A stretch of DNA of 16,824 bases, taken from the NCBI GenBank assembly GCA_964612085.1, contig CAZTCJ010000080.1, forward strand, positions 1 through 16,824. Direction: 5' to 3'. Positions 8,275-16,368 of this stretch are shown in pieces. Each line of letters begins with the position of its first letter. Position 1 is the first letter of the stretch. Origin of the DNA: CAZTCJ01 sp964612085. GTDB lineage: Bacteria; Pseudomonadota; Alphaproteobacteria; JAJFIK01. The notes below the pieces were generated by a model. The model was not told where the DNA came from. It searched no databases and worked only from the letters and a program-made list of their open reading frames with translations. The position numbers were made by a program, and so were the translations under genes.

Positions 8275-11200
8275 ATGAGCACGCTCTTTTTCGATAACGG
8301 CCGCCTGCTGATCCTGACCATACTGATCATCCTGGTGGCGGGGCTGTCCGCCTTCTTCACCATGCCCCAGGAAGAAGATCCCAAAATCACCAACCGGTTC
8401 GCGACCATCGTGACGGCTTTTCCGGGCGCCAGCGCCAGCCGGGTGGAAAGTCTGGTGACGGAGAAGATCGAGAACGAGCTTCAGGAAATCTCCGAGATCG
8501 ATGAGATCGAATCCACCTCCCGCACGGGCATTTCCGTCGTGTCGGTGACCCTGAAGGACGAGATTTACGAGACGGCGGGCCCCTTTTCCATCATCCGGGA
8601 TGCCATCGGCGATGCGGAACAGAACTTCCCCGATGGCGTGCCGACGCCGGAATTCGACGACGACCGCACCTATGCCTTTGCCGTCAAGGTCGCGCTGACC
8701 TGGGAGGCCTCCTCAGAGCCCAACCTGTTGATCCTGAAACGGACGGCCGAGGAGCTTCAGGACGAACTCCGCAAGGTGCCCGGGACCGAATACACCGATA
8801 TCTACGGCGCGCCCGAGGAAGAAGTGGTGGTGACGGTCAGTTCGGCCGTGGTGGAATCCCTGGGGCTGACGCGCCAGGACATCGCCGACGCCATCGCGGG
8901 CGCGGACGCCAAAGTCTCCGCCGGCCAGTTCCAGGGCGATACAAATGAATATGTCTTCGAGGTGCGTGGCGAACTCGATACTTTGTCCCGCCTGCGCGAA
9001 GTGCCCGTGCGCCAGGATATGGACGGCGCGATCGTCCGGGTCGGCGATGTGGGCCGGCTCGACCGGCGGCTGATCGCCCCGCCCGATACGCTGTCCATGG
9101 TGGACGGCAAGCCCGCCGTCGTCGTCACTACCCGGATGATCGAGAAGCTGCGCATCGGTGCATGGACCGATAATGTGCGCGCCGTGGTCGAGACGTTCCG
9201 CCAGGATCTCTCCGGCGGCATCGGCATGCAGATCATCTTCAACCAGAGCGCTTATGCGGACGAGCGCTTCGCGGGGCTGATCCGCAATCTGCTGATCGGC
9301 GCCGGTCTGGTGGTGCTCGTGTTGTTCGTCACGTTGGGCTGGCGTTCCGCCTTGATCGTGACGGCGGCCATTCCGATGACCGGTCTGGCCTCGCTCGTGA
9401 TCCTGAATTTCACCGGGTTCTCGATCAATCAGATGTCGATCACGGGGCTTATCGTGGCGCTCGGCCTGCTGGTCGATGCCGCCATTGTCATGACCGATGC
9501 CATCCGGCGGCGCCTGCTGGAAGGCTTGTCCGCCCATGATGCGGTCGGCGCCTCCGTGAAGCGGCTCTGGCTGCCCTTGTTGAGTTCCACCCTGACCACT
9601 GTGCTGGCCTTCTCGCCGATCAGCCTGCTGCCCGGACCGGCCGGGGAATTCGTCGGCGCCATTTCGGCGGCGGTGATCACCATGCTGACCTTGTCGTTCC
9701 TGCTGGCCTTGAGCGTCGGCGCGGCGTTGAGCGGCATCTTTCTGCCGCCTGCGCTGAAAAATGTGGATCCCAAGCGCGTACCCTTCTGGGTGGGCGGCAT
9801 TTCCATTCCCTTCATCGGCAATCTCTTCCGCAAGGCGCTCGGCGTCAGCCTGCGCAGCCCGCGCATTTCCATCCTGGCGGCGGTCATCCTGCCCATTATC
9901 GGCTTTGTCAGCATGCCGACGCTGCCGACCCTGTTCTTCCCGGAAGCGGACCGCAACCAGTTCCACATCGAACTGCGCTTGCCCTCCCAGCGCTCCATCG
10001 AGGAGACGAAACAGACCGCGCTCGCGGCTTACGACCTCCTGATGGCGCGCGGCGATATCGAGTCGATCCAATGGTATGTGGGCAACAGCGTCGCGCCGTT
10101 TTACTACAATCTACAGCAGACGGAGGACGGTGCCGGAAACTTTGCCGAGGCCATGGTCACCACCAAGGAGTTGCGCGGTCTTTACGACCTGATCAACGAC
10201 GTTCAGCGCCAGCTCAACACAACGTTTCCGGATGTTCAGTTCATCGCCCGGCAATTGCTGCAGGGCCCGCCGGTGGGCGCGCCGGTCGAGCTGCGCTTTT
10301 TCGGCGAGGATCTGAGCACGCTCCAGGAGCTGGGCGAACAGGCCCGTTTGCTGCTGAGCGAGATCCCCCAGGTCACCCATAGTTTCGCCTCCGTCGGCGG
10401 CGGCGAGCCGAAATTGTGGCTGAATGCGGATGAAGACGAGGCGCGCCAGTCCGGCCTGTCGCTGGTGGATATCGCGCGCACCCTCGACGGCCAGCTTGTG
10501 GGTACGTTCGGCGGCACGATCATCGAAGGCTCCGAAGAACTGCCCATCCGTGTGCGGCTCGATGATGAAGCGCGCGCCCAGTTCGAGGAGTTGGAATCCC
10601 TTTATATTCTGGCACCTGGCGAGGGCAGCGGTCTGGTGGACTTTCAGGCGCTGCCCATTTCAGCCCTGGGCGATATCGTGCTCGAACCCGATCCGAGCGC
10701 CATCACGCGCTTCCAGACCGAACGGTTCAACCGTATTTCCGCCTTCGTGCAGGCCGGAACCTTGCCGTCCACCGCGCTCAATCAGTTCACGGCGCTTTGG
10801 ACGGAAGGCGGCTATGCGGACGCCATGCCGCCCGGCTACCGGCTCGAGATCGGCGGTGAGGCCGAGGCCCGGTCCAATGCCGTCTCCAATCTGGTGGCCT
10901 CTTTCGGCCTGATCGGCATGCTGATGATCACGACCGTGGTGTTGACCTTCAATTCCTTCCGGTTGAGTGCCGTGGTCTTCGCCGTTGCCGGGCTGTCCAG
11001 CGGGCTCGGGATCCTGTGCCTGGCGGTGTTCGATTTTCCCTTCGGCTTTCAGCCGATCATCGGGCTGATCGGGCTGATCGGCGTCGCCATCAACGCGGCG
11101 ATCATCATTCTTTCCTCGCTCAGGCGGAAGCAAGAAGCCGTGGATGGCGATATCGATGCGATCCGCGACACGGTGATGGAGGCGAGCCGTCACATCACCT

Positions 11201-11394
11201 CGACGACCCTGACGACCTTCGGCGGCTTCCTGCCGCTCATTCTGTCCGTCGGCGGATTTTGGCCCCCCTTCGCCACCGTGATCGCCGGTGGCGTGCTGTT
11301 GTCCACCATCGTCTCGTTCTTCTTCGTGCCGCAGGCGTTTCTGCTGATCACCAGGGCAAAGCCGGTGACCATGCCGCGTGGCGCGCTGTCATAG
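8275..11394 (+). CDS. RND-family efflux transporter permease
   Basis: A 1039-residue resistance-nodulation-division permease, normal length for the family, driven by proton motive force in the inner membrane. The first membrane helix (about residues 8-28) is followed by the periplasmic porter domain start FTMPQEEDPKITNRFA and the internal repeat typical of RND pumps. TM4 reads LLVDAAIVMTDAIRR: the first Asp of the AcrB Asp407-Asp408 pair is kept (Asp401) and the second is Ala402, as in CusA-like pumps. In TM10 the AcrB Lys940 position appears to be Asn940 (GVAINAAIIILSS). It is co-transcribed with the adaptor upstream; no TolC-like gene is adjacent. Its stop overlaps the convergent ATPase gene by 6 bases. 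Confidence 0.95.
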   Translation: MSTLFFDNGRLLILTILIILVAGLSAFFTMPQEEDPKITNRFATIVTAFPGASASRVESLVTEKIENELQEISEIDEIESTSRTGISVVSVTLKDEIYETAGPFSIIRDAIGDAEQNFPDGVPTPEFDDDRTYAFAVKVALTWEASSEPNLLILKRTAEELQDELRKVPGTEYTDIYGAPEEEVVVTVSSAVVESLGLTRQDIADAIAGADAKVSAGQFQGDTNEYVFEVRGELDTLSRLREVPVRQDMDGAIVRVGDVGRLDRRLIAPPDTLSMVDGKPAVVVTTRMIEKLRIGAWTDNVRAVVETFRQDLSGGIGMQIIFNQSAYADERFAGLIRNLLIGAGLVVLVLFVTLGWRSALIVTAAIPMTGLASLVILNFTGFSINQMSITGLIVALGLLVDAAIVMTDAIRRRLLEGLSAHDAVGASVKRLWLPLLSSTLTTVLAFSPISLLPGPAGEFVGAISAAVITMLTLSFLLALSVGAALSGIFLPPALKNVDPKRVPFWVGGISIPFIGNLFRKALGVSLRSPRISILAAVILPIIGFVSMPTLPTLFFPEADRNQFHIELRLPSQRSIEETKQTALAAYDLLMARGDIESIQWYVGNSVAPFYYNLQQTEDGAGNFAEAMVTTKELRGLYDLINDVQRQLNTTFPDVQFIARQLLQGPPVGAPVELRFFGEDLSTLQELGEQARLLLSEIPQVTHSFASVGGGEPKLWLNADEDEARQSGLSLVDIARTLDGQLVGTFGGTIIEGSEELPIRVRLDDEARAQFEELESLYILAPGEGSGLVDFQALPISALGDIVLEPDPSAITRFQTERFNRISAFVQAGTLPSTALNQFTALWTEGGYADAMPPGYRLEIGGEAEARSNAVSNLVASFGLIGMLMITTVVLTFNSFRLSAVVFAVAGLSSGLGILCLAVFDFPFGFQPIIGLIGLIGVAINAAIIILSSLRRKQEAVDGDIDAIRDTVMEASRHITSTTLTTFGGFLPLILSVGGFWPPFATVIAGGVLLSTIVSFFFVPQAFLLITRAKPVTMPRGALS

Positions 11395-12582
11395 GGGCAC
11401 GCCCGCAAGCGCCGCGAGCACATCGTCCCGGTCGATGATGCCAAGCAGCGGCCCTTGCGGCCCCGACAGGCCCGTCTCCGCGACCGCGACCGGGTAGGGC
11501 GATTGCAAGAGCGCGGGCAGGATCTGTTCCAAAGCCGTCTCCGGCGCCACGACGGTTATGGAATCCATCAGCCCCCCAACGGTGCCGGACGGACCGCTTG
11601 CGCCGTCCCGGGCGGTGTCCAGGGTGACGAGCCCGCGCGGCCAGCCTCGGCTGTCCACCACGACCGCGAAGGCTTGGTCCTTCTCCTTGCATTGGCGAAG
11701 CGCGGAAAAGGGCCGGTCCGTATCCTGAACGGTCAGATCGGCATCCCGCATGATCTGACGGGCTTGCAGCACACGGCCCCGGTTGGCGTCCTGCGCGAAG
11801 GCGCGGACATACTCGGTCTCCGGATGAAGGATAATATTGCCGGGCCCGCCGGTCTGGATGATCTCGCCGTCCTGCATGATCGAAATCTGATCGCCCAGCG
11901 TCAAAGCCTCGTCGAGATCGTGGGTAATGAAAATGATGGTCTTGCGCAGGTCTTTCTGCAGGCCGAGCAGCAGATCCTGCATTTCCCGGCGGATCAGGGG
12001 ATCGAGCGCACTGAAGGGCTCGTCCATGAGCAGAATGTCCGCATCCGTTGCAAGGCCGCGTGCGAGCCCGACGCGCTGGCGCATGCCGCCCGAGAGTTCC
12101 CGGGGCGCGGCCTGTTCATAGCCCGCCAGACCGACGGCCTCCAGCCAGCGCCTGGCCCGCTCCCGGCGGTCGCTTTTCTTCAGGCCCCGGATCTCAAGCC
12201 CGTAAGCGATATTGTCGATCACCGAGCGGTGGGGCAGAAGCGCGAAATGCTGAAACACCATGGCCATGCGCTCGCGCCGCATGGCGGTCAGGGCCGAGGG
12301 CGAGAGGGTGAGAATGTCTTCCCCGTCGAGCGTGACGGTGCCGCTCGTCGGTTCGATCAGCCTGTTGATGATGCGCAGCAGGGTGGATTTGCCTGATCCC
12401 GACAGCCCCATGATGACGCTGGTGCGCGCCTCCGGGATCTCCAGGGTGATGTCCTTGAGCGCGACGGTCTGGCCGGTCCGGGCACGGATATCCGCCTTGC
12501 TCGCCCCTTGCGCTAGCAGATCGGCGGCCTTTTCCGGCCGGGATCCGAAAATCTTCGAGACACTCTCAAGGCGCACGCTCAT
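11389..12582 (-). CDS. proV: ProV-like ABC transporter ATP-binding protein (glycine betaine/proline/choline class)
   Basis: A 397-residue ATPase of the quaternary-amine importer family. Walker A is GLSGSGKST (59-67), Q-loop near VFQHFALLPHRS (109-120), signature LSGGMRQR (163-170), Walker B ILLMDEP with SALD (183-194), and the switch histidine is His221 (FITHD). An N-terminal extension with the GASKADIRARTG segment before the first strand and a C-terminal CBS-type regulatory pair (about residues 270-395) match ProV/OpuAA, where CBS domains sense ionic strength. Its ATG overlaps the stop of the permease gene (ATGA), so translation is coupled. The permease-then-ATPase order differs from E. coli proVWX and recalls choXWV of rhizobia, so choline is an alternative substrate. 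Confidence 0.92.
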   Translation of the reverse strand: MSVRLESVSKIFGSRPEKAADLLAQGASKADIRARTGQTVALKDITLEIPEARTSVIMGLSGSGKSTLLRIINRLIEPTSGTVTLDGEDILTLSPSALTAMRRERMAMVFQHFALLPHRSVIDNIAYGLEIRGLKKSDRRERARRWLEAVGLAGYEQAAPRELSGGMRQRVGLARGLATDADILLMDEPFSALDPLIRREMQDLLLGLQKDLRKTIIFITHDLDEALTLGDQISIMQDGEIIQTGGPGNIILHPETEYVRAFAQDANRGRVLQARQIMRDADLTVQDTDRPFSALRQCKEKDQAFAVVVDSRGWPRGLVTLDTARDGASGPSGTVGGLMDSITVVAPETALEQILPALLQSPYPVAVAETGLSGPQGPLLGIIDRDDVLAALAGVPL

Positions 12583-13466
12583 GACCGGGCGGCCTTGCCG
12601 GATGCATCGCCAGTGGCCTGGCGCAAGGCGTCGGCCCGCTTGCCATAGGCTTGGGTGATCCGGTCCAGGACGATCGCCAGCAGAACGATGGCAACGCCTG
12701 CGGCGAACCCGCGGCCCACATCGAGCCGTTGAATGCCGAGCAGCACTTCTTCGCCCAGGCCCCGCGCGCCGATCATGGAGGCGAGCACCACCAGGCTCAA
12801 GGCCATCATGGTGGTCTGGTTGATCCCGGCCATGATGGTCGGCAGCGCCAGCGGCAGTTCGACGCCGAACAGCTTTTGGCGCGCCGTCGCCCCGAAAGCG
12901 TCAGCGGCTTCGCGTAAGTCGGCATCCACCTGGCGCAGGCCCAGATCGGTCAAACGGATCACCGGCGGCGTGGCGTAAATCAGCGTGGCGATGATCGCGG
13001 GCACCTTGCCCAGGCCGAACAGCAGAAGGGCGGGGATCAGATAGACGAAAGCAGGCAGCGTCTGCATGGCGTCGAGCACGGGGGCTGCGATCCGGCGCGC
13101 CCAGACGCTGCGGGAAATGCCGATACCGATGGGCACGCCGATGATGACGGCCAGCGCCGTCGCCACGATCATCAGCGCCAGCGTCTGCATGGCCGGATCC
13201 CAGTAGCCCAGCACGCCGATCAGAAACATGGCCAGCACCGCGCCGCCTGCCACCAGCCATTGCCGGCTGGCGTGAAAGGCCATGGCCCCGATAATGAGGA
13301 TGATCAGCCACCAGGGCGCGTCCCGGAGCGCGCCTTCCAGACGCACCAGCACCCACAACAGGCCGGCGGCGATCGCCTCGAAAACGCTGCCATACTCAGC
13401 CACCAGCCAATCGACGAAAGCGTTGATCGGTTCGTCGATCCGAAACTCAAGCCATTCGGGAAACAT
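12579..13466 (-). CDS. proW: ProW-like ABC transporter permease
   Basis: A 295-residue inner-membrane permease. An amphipathic N-terminal region (WLEFRIDEPINAFVDWL) precedes several hydrophobic helices. The binding-protein-dependent permease EAA loop is visible as LREAADAFGATARQKLFGVELPLALPT, shown here only by its key EAA and Gly residues at about positions 187-194. The segment DAMQTLPAFVYLIP is typical of ProW/OpuAB/ChoW. AGAGGG lies just upstream of the ATG on the minus strand. It is the first gene of a two-gene unit with the ATPase. No substrate-binding protein gene lies upstream, where an SDR gene sits 154 bases away, so the partner must be encoded elsewhere. Confidence 0.9.
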   Translation of the reverse strand: MFPEWLEFRIDEPINAFVDWLVAEYGSVFEAIAAGLLWVLVRLEGALRDAPWWLIILIIGAMAFHASRQWLVAGGAVLAMFLIGVLGYWDPAMQTLALMIVATALAVIIGVPIGIGISRSVWARRIAAPVLDAMQTLPAFVYLIPALLLFGLGKVPAIIATLIYATPPVIRLTDLGLRQVDADLREAADAFGATARQKLFGVELPLALPTIMAGINQTTMMALSLVVLASMIGARGLGEEVLLGIQRLDVGRGFAAGVAIVLLAIVLDRITQAYGKRADALRQATGDASGKAARS

Positions 13467-13570
13467 CGCCCTCTTTCACTCGTCAACGGGCGCGGCGCCG
13501 GTTTGTCCGCGCTGCCCAAGGACTTATTCAAGCACGAATGGCCGGGCGGCCCAAATCCGGCGCCCATACG

Positions 13571-13595
13571 AAAACGGAGACCCCGAAGGCCCCCG
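13571..13595 (-). terminator. Possible intrinsic terminator after the SDR gene
   Basis: Read on the minus strand, CGGGGGCC (13595-13588) pairs with GGTCTCCG (13582-13575), allowing two G-U pairs, around a 5-base loop that includes UUCG. It is followed by four T's (13574-13571). It lies 26 bases after the SDR stop and would separate the SDR from the transporter genes. Confidence 0.45.
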
Positions 13596-13620
13596 CAATC
13601 CGGTTCTCTGGTGGGCGGGA

Positions 13621-14526
13621 TCAGTCGTCGCCGCCGCCCAGTTCGAAGAATTTGATGGTCTGTTCCGCGCCCTGGAAGAAGGCCTTGGCCTCGCTCTCGT
13701 CGGTGATGCGGTCCCAATTGTCCTTGACCGCTTCGGCCGACAGGTTGGCGCGGCCCAGATAAGCGCCCTTGGTCTCGATGATCTTGGCCTGGGCGAAGAC
13801 GCCCGCGCCGGCGGTGAGGATCACGCCCGTGGGGGCGTCCTCGGCGCACAGCACCATGACACCCGGCGTGACGAATTCGGGCTTCAGCTTTTCCAAAGCC
13901 TCCGGCGGCATCAGGTCTTCGGTCATGCGGGTCGCCGCCACCGGGCTCACCGCGTTGACGTGGATATTGTCCTTCTGGCCTTCGAGCTTAAGAGTGTTCA
14001 TGAAGCCGATCTGGCCGAGCTTGGCGGCGCCGTAATTGGTCTGGCCGAAATTGCCGTAGAGCCCTGAGGATGAGGTGGTCATGACGATGCGGCCGTATTG
14101 CTGCTCTTTCATGACCGGCCAGACGGCCTTGGTTACTTTCACCGAACCCATCAGATGGACGTCCACCACAAAGGTGAAATCGTCCATGGTGACCTTGGCG
14201 AAGGACTTGTCGCGCAGGACGCCCGCATTGTTGATCAGGATGTCGATGCGGCCGAAGGCGTCCATCGTCTGCTTGGCGAGGTTTTCCACGCCTGCGTCGT
14301 CGGTGACGCTGGAGCCGTTGGCGATGGCCTCGCCGCCCAGCGCCTTGATTTCGGCCACGACCGTATCAGCCGCTTCGGACGAGCCGCCGGTGCCATCGAC
14401 CGAGCCGCCCAGATCGTTGACCACGACCTTGGCGCCCCGGCGCGCCAGTTCCAGGGCGTGCTCGCGGCCCAGGCCGCCGCCGGCCCCCGTTACAATGGCG
14501 ACACGGCCGTCAAAGCGAATGGACAT
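13621..14526 (-). CDS. Short-chain dehydrogenase, MFE-2-type 3-hydroxyacyl-CoA dehydrogenase-like
   Basis: A 301-residue classical SDR. The nucleotide-binding motif TGAGGGLG is at residues 13-20, NNAG marks the fourth strand, and the catalytic residues are Ser152, Tyr165 and Lys169 (NYGAAKLG). RFDGRVAIVTGAG, VVNDLGG, NAGVLRDKSF and YGNFGQTNYGAAKLG strongly resemble the N-terminal dehydrogenase domain of peroxisomal multifunctional enzyme type 2 (17-beta-HSD4), which oxidises (3R)-hydroxyacyl-CoA with NAD. A C-terminal extension (RITDESEAKAFFQGAEQTIK) also fits that group. ATG at 14526 was chosen because AAGGAG (14538-14533) is six bases upstream; an in-frame ATG at 14592 gives 22 extra unrelated residues. 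It fits the acyl-CoA theme of the left part, but is transcribed separately. Confidence 0.9.
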   Translation of the reverse strand: MSIRFDGRVAIVTGAGGGLGREHALELARRGAKVVVNDLGGSVDGTGGSSEAADTVVAEIKALGGEAIANGSSVTDDAGVENLAKQTMDAFGRIDILINNAGVLRDKSFAKVTMDDFTFVVDVHLMGSVKVTKAVWPVMKEQQYGRIVMTTSSSGLYGNFGQTNYGAAKLGQIGFMNTLKLEGQKDNIHVNAVSPVAATRMTEDLMPPEALEKLKPEFVTPGVMVLCAEDAPTGVILTAGAGVFAQAKIIETKGAYLGRANLSAEAVKDNWDRITDESEAKAFFQGAEQTIKFFELGGGDD

Positions 14527-14742
14527 CTCGAACTCCTTCAATCGTTTCCCAAGCACGGCGAGCGCCGAATAGTCCGCCATTTTGTGGACCACCGACGGTT
14601 AACCGGTCAAGACGAGGCCGCGCCCCGGACACATTTACGCATGCGCTCCCGGCAGGCCAGCCATGCGGATCCGGCAATTCTTATCGCACTGCGGAATCAC
14701 TAAATCTGCATGTGTGGCTGATCTTTTCTGGAGTGTCCGACC

Positions 14743-14847
14743 ATGAAAATCGCGCTCAAAGTTGTCGAAGCTCTGCTTGTGGCCAGCGCCGTCGTGGCGT
14801 TTCTGTACTTTGCCTATATGCAACTGGAAAACGGCCTGCTGATCTAA
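14743..14847 (+). CDS. 34-residue single-span membrane peptide
   Basis: A short ORF beginning MKIALKVVEALLVASAVV, with one hydrophobic helix (about residues 7-26) and a short polar end, MQLENGLLI. GGAG (14730-14733) is nine bases before the ATG. It is placed as an isolated gene: about 216 bases after the divergent SDR start, and followed at once by two terminator hairpins, the first overlapping its last codons. I do not recognise the family. The combination of a good start, basic N-terminus, transmembrane helix and dedicated terminators suggests a real small protein. Confidence 0.55.
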   Translation: MKIALKVVEALLVASAVVAFLYFAYMQLENGLLI

Positions 14848-14858
14848 GCCGTTTTTTT
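14828..14858 (+). terminator. Intrinsic terminator overlapping the end of the small membrane peptide gene
   Basis: AAAACGGC (14828-14835) pairs with GCCGTTTT (14848-14855), followed by a seven-T run (14852-14858). The 12-base loop contains the stop codon of the 34-residue ORF. Confidence 0.65.
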
Positions 14859-14875
14859 CGATACTGCGGAATCTG

Positions 14876-14905
14876 AAGGGCCTTCCCGCCGGGAAGGCCC
14901 TTTCG
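14876..14905 (+). terminator. Strong GC-rich hairpin terminator
   Basis: AAGGGCCTTCCC (14876-14887) is perfectly complementary to 14891-14902 with a 3-base loop, then TTTCGTTT. It lies 28 bases after the small peptide stop and insulates the transporter gene downstream. A near-symmetric stem means it may also act on the other strand. Confidence 0.75.
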
Positions 14906-14986
14906 TTTGTGCGCTTGCTTTCATCGGCTGGATTGCGTTTCGGCGGCGCTTTACCTTGTCAGCGGTCGGTTGATGGGAGAGGTGGC

Positions 14987-16249
14987 ATGGAGGCATGGCT
15001 TCTGACAGTGCAGAGCCTGCTGGGCCTGGCGGGGCTTATCGGCATTGCATGGGCATTGAGCGAGGACCGCAGCAAGGTGGATTGGCGGTTGGCCGGGGCG
15101 GCTGTCGCCGTTCAGATCGGTCTTGCCTTTTTGATGCTGCGGGTACCGATGATCCGGGAGGCGATGCTGAGCCTGAACGGGGCGGTGGAGGTGCTGCGCG
15201 CGTCCACCGAACAAGGGCAGGTCTTCGTGTTCGGCTATCTGGGCGGCGGCCCGCAACCGTTCGTTCCGGCCTCGGAAGAAGTTCAGATGATGATCCTGGC
15301 TTTTCAGATCCTGCCTTTGGTGATCGTCGTCTCGGCCCTGTCGGCGCTTTTGTATCACTGGCGCATTCTGCCCGTGATCACGAAGGGGTTCGCCTGGGCG
15401 CTGCGGCGCAGTCTCGGGATCGGCGGGGCCGCGGGGCTCGGCGCGGCCGCCAATGTGTTCATGGGCATGATCGAAGCGCCGCTCTTCGTGCGGGCCTATC
15501 TGGCGCGCATGAGCCGGGCCGAGCTGTTCATTTTGATGACCACGGGGCTTGCGACGGTCGCGGGCACGGTGCTCGTGTTTTATGCCACCATCCTGGAAGC
15601 GAAGGTCCCCGGCGCGGCCGGTCATATCCTGACGGCGTCCATCATCTCCCTGCCTGCGGCGGTGCTCATGGCACAGATGATGATACCGGGAAACAAGGCC
15701 ACCGACACGGGGCCTGCGGAGACCGGACTGCAATACGCCGGCAGCATGGATGCCGTCGTTCAGGGTACGCAGGAAGGGTTGAAGATCTTCTTGACCGTCA
15801 TGGCCATGCTGCTGGTGGTGGTCGCTTTCGTCGCCCTGGCCGACCGCATTCTGGCTCTTCTGCCGGAGATCGCGGGCGCGCCTTTGACGCTTGAGCGCCT
15901 TTTGGGCTGGGCCTTCGCGCCGCTTGTCTGGCTGTTCGGCGTGCCCTGGTCGGAAGCGGGGGAGGCGGGTGCGCTCATGGGGACGAAAACCATCCTCAAC
16001 GAATTGCTGGCCTATCTCAATCTGGTCGCCATGCCGGAAGGTACGCTCAGCCCCCGGACGGCTCTGATCATGGTCTACGCCATGTGCGGCTTCGCCAATC
16101 TGGGCAGTGTCGGCATTTTGATCTCCGGATTGACGGCGCTGGTGCCGGAACGCCGGGCGGAAATCGCTGGGCTGGGCCTGAAAGCGCTCGTCGCGGGCAC
16201 CCTGGCCACGGGCATGACCGGCGCCATTGCCGGTCTGCTCGCCGCATGA
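14987..16249 (+). CDS. CNT-family (NupC-like) nucleoside transporter with altered base-binding motif
   Basis: A 420-residue polytopic inner-membrane protein of the concentrative nucleoside transporter family, which imports nucleosides with protons or sodium. Family segments are VFVFGYLGGG, FQILPLVIVVSALSALLYH, GAAANVFMGMIEAPLFVRAYL, GLATVAGTVLVFYA, LNELLAYLNL and YAMCGFANLGSVGIL. The canonical G-Q-T-E-A-P loop is G-M-I-E-A-P: Glu163 is kept, while the Gln and Thr that contact the nucleobase in Vibrio CNT are Met161 and Ile162. Ribose-side residues appear conserved (Glu339, Asn371, Ser374). ATG 14987 has GGGAGAGG (14975-14982) just upstream; an in-frame ATG at 14909 would lie beside the terminator and adds a non-family N-terminus. 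Confidence 0.92.
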   Translation: MEAWLLTVQSLLGLAGLIGIAWALSEDRSKVDWRLAGAAVAVQIGLAFLMLRVPMIREAMLSLNGAVEVLRASTEQGQVFVFGYLGGGPQPFVPASEEVQMMILAFQILPLVIVVSALSALLYHWRILPVITKGFAWALRRSLGIGGAAGLGAAANVFMGMIEAPLFVRAYLARMSRAELFILMTTGLATVAGTVLVFYATILEAKVPGAAGHILTASIISLPAAVLMAQMMIPGNKATDTGPAETGLQYAGSMDAVVQGTQEGLKIFLTVMAMLLVVVAFVALADRILALLPEIAGAPLTLERLLGWAFAPLVWLFGVPWSEAGEAGALMGTKTILNELLAYLNLVAMPEGTLSPRTALIMVYAMCGFANLGSVGILISGLTALVPERRAEIAGLGLKALVAGTLATGMTGAIAGLLAA

Positions 16250-16335
16250 ATGCCTCGCGCGGTTTGCTGGCGGTGACAAAAGGAGAGATGCGATTTTTCT
16301 TGGGCCCGGGCCGGACCGGTCTTAGCCTAGGCTGA
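16246..16335 (+). CDS. Possible 29-residue ORF translationally coupled to the CNT gene
   Basis: The ATG at 16246 overlaps the CNT stop codon (ATGA). The ORF begins MNASRGLLAVTKGEMRFFLG and ends at TGA 16335. An internal ATG at 16288 follows AAAAGGAG, but only two bases away. There is no recognisable family. The overlap could be chance, since ATGA occurs often, so this is tentative. Confidence 0.2.
   Translation: MNASRGLLAVTKGEMRFFLGPGRTGLSLG
16303..16333. repeat. Three consecutive short perfect palindromes upstream of a membrane protein gene
   Basis: GGCCCGGGCC (16303-16312), GACCGGTC (16314-16321) and AGCCTAGGCT (16324-16333) follow each other within 31 bases, 36 bases upstream of the next start codon. 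They could be operator half-sites or restriction-type palindromes. No promoter of good quality is visible here. Confidence 0.5.
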
Positions 16336-16368
16336 CCTGCCGAACGGCACGATCAAGCGGGGAAAAAA

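Noticed and set aside
8713..10071. 452-codon open frame on the minus strand inside the RND permease gene
   Set aside because: Low-complexity, Gln/Asp/His-rich product in a shadow frame. The RND permease on the + strand is unambiguous.
14527..14592. Longer N-terminus for the SDR
   Set aside because: The 22 extra residues do not match the family, and AAGGAG is placed for the ATG at 14526.
14951..16279. 442-codon open frame on the minus strand opposite the CNT gene
   Set aside because: The product is dominated by Arg, Gln and His with no domain, and the + strand encodes a recognised transporter.
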